Assembly: GCF_003731765.1 (NCBI RefSeq)
Contig: NZ_MOAL01000004.1
Coordinates: 806,001 to 870,000, forward strand
DNA length: 64,000 nucleotides
Direction: 5' to 3'
DNA from: Pseudomonas chlororaphis
GTDB taxonomy: Bacteria > Pseudomonadota > Gammaproteobacteria > Pseudomonadales > Pseudomonadaceae
Positions 61,091 through 64,000 of this stretch are shown one piece after another; within the stretch, counting starts at the first letter, position 1, and each line of letters opens with the position of its first letter. The position numbers and the translations under genes are program-made. The notes under the pieces were generated by a model, which had not been told where the DNA came from, ran no database searches, and saw nothing but the letters and a program-made list of their open reading frames with translations.

Positions 61091-62317
61091 ATGGAAAACA
61101 AAACCTACCAACTGCTGGAAGTGGCCAACGGTAAGCCGATCAAGATGTGGACCCAGGGTGTGCCTGTGGAAAGCGAGGCCCGTGAGCAGTTGATGAACAC
61201 CGCGAAGATGCCGTTCATCTTCAAGCACCTGGCAGTGATGCCCGATGTGCACCTGGGGAAAGGTTCCACCATCGGTAGCGTGATCCCCACGGTGGGGGCG
61301 ATTATCCCGGCCGCAGTGGGGGTGGATATCGGTTGCGGAATGATCGCCGCGCGTACGTCGCTGACCGCATCCGATCTGCCGGATAACCTGCAGGGGCTGC
61401 GTAGCGCCATCGAGCAGGCGGTGCCCCACGGGCGAACGTCGCCACGTAGCGGTCGGGATAAAGGCGCCTGGGGTGAAGTGCCGCAGGCCAACGATCAGGT
61501 GTGGAAGGCGCTGCATCCGGGGTTCAAGGCCATCACCGATAAGTACCCGCGGCTGGCCAACACCAACAACCGCCAGCACCTGGGAACCCTGGGTGGCGGT
61601 AACCATTTCGTCGAGGTGTGCCTGGATGAAGCCAACCGCGTCTGGTTCATGTTGCACAGCGGTTCCCGTGGCGTAGGTAACGCCATCGGTAACCTGTTTA
61701 TCGAACTGGCCCAGGCCGATATGCGCCAACACATCGCCAACCTGCCGGACCGCGACCTGGCGTACTTTGAGGAAGGTAGCGAGCATTTCGATGATTACGT
61801 GCAAGCCGTGGGTTGGGCCCAGGATTTTGCCCGGCAGAACCGCGAACTGATGATGCAAGCGGTGATCCAGGCTACCCGCCAGGTGATCAGCAAGCCATTC
61901 GAGGTGGCCCTGGAAGCGGTGAACTGCCACCACAACTACGTGCAGAAAGAGCGGCACTTTGGTGAAGAGGTGCTGGTGACCCGTAAAGGCGCGGTGTCGG
62001 CTAAAAAGGGTGAGCTGGGAATTATTCCGGGTTCCATGGGGGCCAAAAGCTTTATCGTGCGCGGCCTGGGTAACGAGGAAGCGTTCAGCTCCTGCAGCCA
62101 CGGTGCCGGGCGAGTCATGAGCCGAACCAAGGCCAAGAAGCTGTTCACCGTGGAAGACCAGATCCGCGCCACCGCCCACGTCGAGTGCCGTAAGGACGAG
62201 GCGGTGATCGACGAGATTCCCATGGCCTACAAGGATATCGATCAAGTCATGCACGCCCAGCGTGAGCTGGTGGAAGTGCTGCACACCTTGCGTCAGGTGG
62301 TGTGTGTAAAGGGGTAG
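61091..62317 (+). CDS. rtcB: RNA-splicing ligase RtcB
   Basis: A 408-residue manganese/GTP-dependent ligase that joins 2',3'-cyclic phosphate ends to 5'-OH ends. Metal-binding residues are D79 and C82 in GVDIGCGM and His in LGGGNHF; the guanylylated His is in SHGAGRVMSR. It fits E. coli RtcB in length. The ATG giving MENKTYQLLEV was preferred over an upstream frame. The codon use has many GGT and CGT-type codons compared with neighbours, which suggests high expression. A HEAT protein gene follows after 4 bp. Confidence 0.95.
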   Translation: MENKTYQLLEVANGKPIKMWTQGVPVESEAREQLMNTAKMPFIFKHLAVMPDVHLGKGSTIGSVIPTVGAIIPAAVGVDIGCGMIAARTSLTASDLPDNLQGLRSAIEQAVPHGRTSPRSGRDKGAWGEVPQANDQVWKALHPGFKAITDKYPRLANTNNRQHLGTLGGGNHFVEVCLDEANRVWFMLHSGSRGVGNAIGNLFIELAQADMRQHIANLPDRDLAYFEEGSEHFDDYVQAVGWAQDFARQNRELMMQAVIQATRQVISKPFEVALEAVNCHHNYVQKERHFGEEVLVTRKGAVSAKKGELGIIPGSMGAKSFIVRGLGNEEAFSSCSHGAGRVMSRTKAKKLFTVEDQIRATAHVECRKDEAVIDEIPMAYKDIDQVMHAQRELVEVLHTLRQVVCVKG

Positions 62318-62321
62318 GAAC

Positions 62322-63653
62322 ATGAGTGACAGGGAAGAGTGGCAAAGTTGGCATTACCAGCTCTCGGACTACGAAGCGGCGCAGGTTCGCGACGTGCTGG
62401 AGCAACACGACCACCTCAGCGCGTGGTTGATCCTCAGCCGCTTCGGCAATGGTTTTGTCCGCGAGGCGGCGTTGCGGGCCTTGGTCGCCCAGCCGTCGGC
62501 CGAGGCCCTGGAGGCGCTGCTGGAACGCCTGAATGACTGGGTGCCGCAAGTCCGGCAACAGGCAGCGGTTGCTGTCGAAGCGTACCTGCTGCCGGCGCGC
62601 GCCGAGCTGTTGTTGCAGGCCCTGGCGCCGCTGTTGGCCCTGGCCGACAAGCAGCGAGTGGACCATGGCCAGACCCTGGCTCGGGCCCGCGACGTGTTGC
62701 TGGCCCCCGAGGTACGGCCCCAGGTGCTGGCGGCGTTCGTAGGCGCCCGGGGCAAGGTGGCGCGCTGGCTGTTGGCGCTGTTGCTGGAAAGCACCCGTGA
62801 GCCTTTGGCGTTGCTGGCCTTGGCCCTGGCCCACGATGAGGTGACGGTGCGTCAGCGGGCCGTGGACGCATGCGCCGAGTTGCTGCCGGCCGAGGCACGG
62901 CCGTTGCTGGAACAGGCCATGCAGACCTGCGGCGCCAGCGTCCGGGTCAAGGCCTTGCGGTTGCTCTGGCCGTTGCTGGATGACCCGCGGCCGGCGTTGC
63001 GGGCGGCGCTGCTTGATCGCTCGGCGGCCCTGCGTTGCCTGGCCCGTTGGGCGGCGCCACAGGTCGGCCTGGACAGTCGCGAGGTGTTGCTGGAACGCCT
63101 GGCCGAGCCATTGCCACGCACCAAGGACGCGTGGCTGGGCCTGGTGGGGCTGGCGCGGGAACTCAAGGCTGCCGAGGCGGACGCCATGTTGCGTGAGGCG
63201 CTGGGTTCAGCGTCGCTCCAGGTGCGGGTGCAAGCCCTGGAGGCCTTGGGCGAGCGGGGCTTGGTCGAGCAGATCGCGGCCCTGGACGACCCCGCCGACA
63301 AGGTCTTCGCCTGTGCCCTGCGGTTATTGCGGCAACAGGCCTGGACCGATTACCGCGACGCTGTGGAGCAGCGCCTGGACCAGCACTGGCACGAGCTGCC
63401 CGAGCCACGTCGGCAAGCGTTGTTGAGCTGCAAGCCAGGGTGGCGCCAGTTGCAATACCTGTTGCGCCGCCATGACCAGGCGCCCGCCGAGGCTGCCCAT
63501 TGGCTGGAGCAACTGAACCGCTGGTGTACCTGGCAGTTCAGCTTGCAGGTGCCCAAGGGGCAAGAGCCGCAACGCGAGGCCTTGTTGCTGCGAGTGCAGC
63601 AGATGGAAGAGGCGGGGCAGTTACCGTCTGGATCGGCAAAGCGCCTGCGCTGA
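62322..63653 (+). CDS. HEAT-repeat protein of the RNA repair operon
   Basis: A 443-residue alpha-helical protein of HEAT-like repeats throughout, for example FVREAALRALVAQPSAEALEALLERL and VRVQALEALGERGLVEQIAAL. No catalytic motif was seen. It starts 4 bp after rtcB, so it is co-expressed and probably acts with RtcB or Ro60 as a scaffold. The classical partner RtcA does not follow. Confidence 0.8.
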   Translation: MSDREEWQSWHYQLSDYEAAQVRDVLEQHDHLSAWLILSRFGNGFVREAALRALVAQPSAEALEALLERLNDWVPQVRQQAAVAVEAYLLPARAELLLQALAPLLALADKQRVDHGQTLARARDVLLAPEVRPQVLAAFVGARGKVARWLLALLLESTREPLALLALALAHDEVTVRQRAVDACAELLPAEARPLLEQAMQTCGASVRVKALRLLWPLLDDPRPALRAALLDRSAALRCLARWAAPQVGLDSREVLLERLAEPLPRTKDAWLGLVGLARELKAAEADAMLREALGSASLQVRVQALEALGERGLVEQIAALDDPADKVFACALRLLRQQAWTDYRDAVEQRLDQHWHELPEPRRQALLSCKPGWRQLQYLLRRHDQAPAEAAHWLEQLNRWCTWQFSLQVPKGQEPQREALLLRVQQMEEAGQLPSGSAKRLR

Positions 63654-63671
63654 GCCTTTGAGGAAAGAGTC

Positions 63672-64000
63672 ATGGAAGTGTTATCGAGCCTGAAGGACCC
63701 GCACGCCTCGATGGCCCTGCGCAAGCGCCTCGAAGAGGCCGGCGTGGTCTTCGAATTTGTGGCCTATGAAGTTTCCCCCGGTGTGGCAGTGGATGAAGCC
63801 CTGCATCGCCAAGCGGTGAATGCCCTGTTCGAGCAGATGCTGGCCGACCGTCGCGAACGCCATCGCTTGTTTATCCAGGACCCGCATTACGCCGATGTGC
63901 CCTTTGGCGCGTACCTGGCCTGGGACCTGGACCGGGCACGCATCAGCCCCCTGAACCTGGAGGACATCCAGGACTTGAGCCGCACCAACCTGCAAGACGG
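63672..64000 (+). CDS. Unrecognised gene of the RNA repair operon (3' partial)
   Basis: The frame opens with an ATG preceded by GAGGAAAGAGT and stays open to the right edge; 109 residues are visible. It begins MEVLSSLKDPHASMALRKRL and has VFEFVAYEVSPGVAVDEAL and FIQDPHYADVPFGAYLAWDL. It does not resemble RtcA or archease. It starts 18 bp after the HEAT protein stop, so it belongs to the same operon. Function unknown. Confidence 0.7.
   Translation, partial: MEVLSSLKDPHASMALRKRLEEAGVVFEFVAYEVSPGVAVDEALHRQAVNALFEQMLADRRERHRLFIQDPHYADVPFGAYLAWDLDRARISPLNLEDIQDLSRTNLQD

Overview
The window is high-GC DNA from a fluorescent-group Pseudomonas. The evidence is the codon usage, REP-type repeats built on a GCTGGCTTGCCAGCGAA core, a glcDEFG operon, a Pseudomonas-type metallothionein, a PQQ alcohol-oxidation cluster and an RtcR/Ro60/RtcB RNA-repair operon. 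No phage, insertion sequence, rRNA, true tRNA or CRISPR array was seen.

Layout. (1) 1-9.7 kb: a periplasmic alcohol-oxidation cluster on the + strand. It holds a SoxYZ-like carrier (5'-truncated), a zinc metallohydrolase, a PedH/ExaF-type PQQ alcohol dehydrogenase carrying the lanthanide-type second Asp, an NAD aldehyde dehydrogenase, pqqA, pqqB, an ErcA-type iron alcohol dehydrogenase and a soluble hybrid sensor kinase. An identical CCCCCTACCAAT box lies about 100 bp upstream of both the dehydrogenase and pqqA. (2) 9.7-14.7 kb: a YniB-like membrane protein and an AttE/AttFG/AttH-like ABC-lipocalin operon. (3) 14.8-19.1 kb: an island of small, mostly 4-nt-overlapping genes that look like stand-alone immunity proteins (two SUKH-like, one DUF3349-like), plus a HigBA toxin-antitoxin pair. 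(4) 19.3-35.6 kb: a MASE2-GGDEF cyclase, LysR/DUF4865, cobF, an FtrA-like regulator with a rhodanese, an amino-acid binding protein, a deacylase, folE behind three consecutive perfect stem-loops, mntH, and paired YdcZ-type membrane proteins. (5) 35.6-46 kb: glcDEFG for glycolate oxidation, a metallothionein, and assorted redox and export genes. (6) 46.2-51.4 kb: a second, zinc-type HemB next to a Fur-boxed sigma/anti-sigma/TonB-receptor iron-uptake set. (7) 53.8-56.4 kb: lipoproteins and a secreted protein made of eight identical 13-residue repeats. (8) 57-64 kb: the RNA-repair locus.

The RNA-repair locus is the most interesting part. RtcR (CARF plus sigma54 activator) is divergent from a sigma54 promoter driving ro60 (TROVE-vWA), an array of four Y-RNA-like modules, rtcB, a HEAT-repeat protein and an unrecognised gene cut by the window end. 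All four modules share GAATGC-N8-(C/G)TACAT on the 5' side, a TTGTC on the 3' side and a 7-8 bp closing stem. Module 1 has no tRNA part. Module 2 has a T arm. Modules 3 and 4 have T arm, acceptor-like stem and D arm in permuted order. No rtcA is visible.
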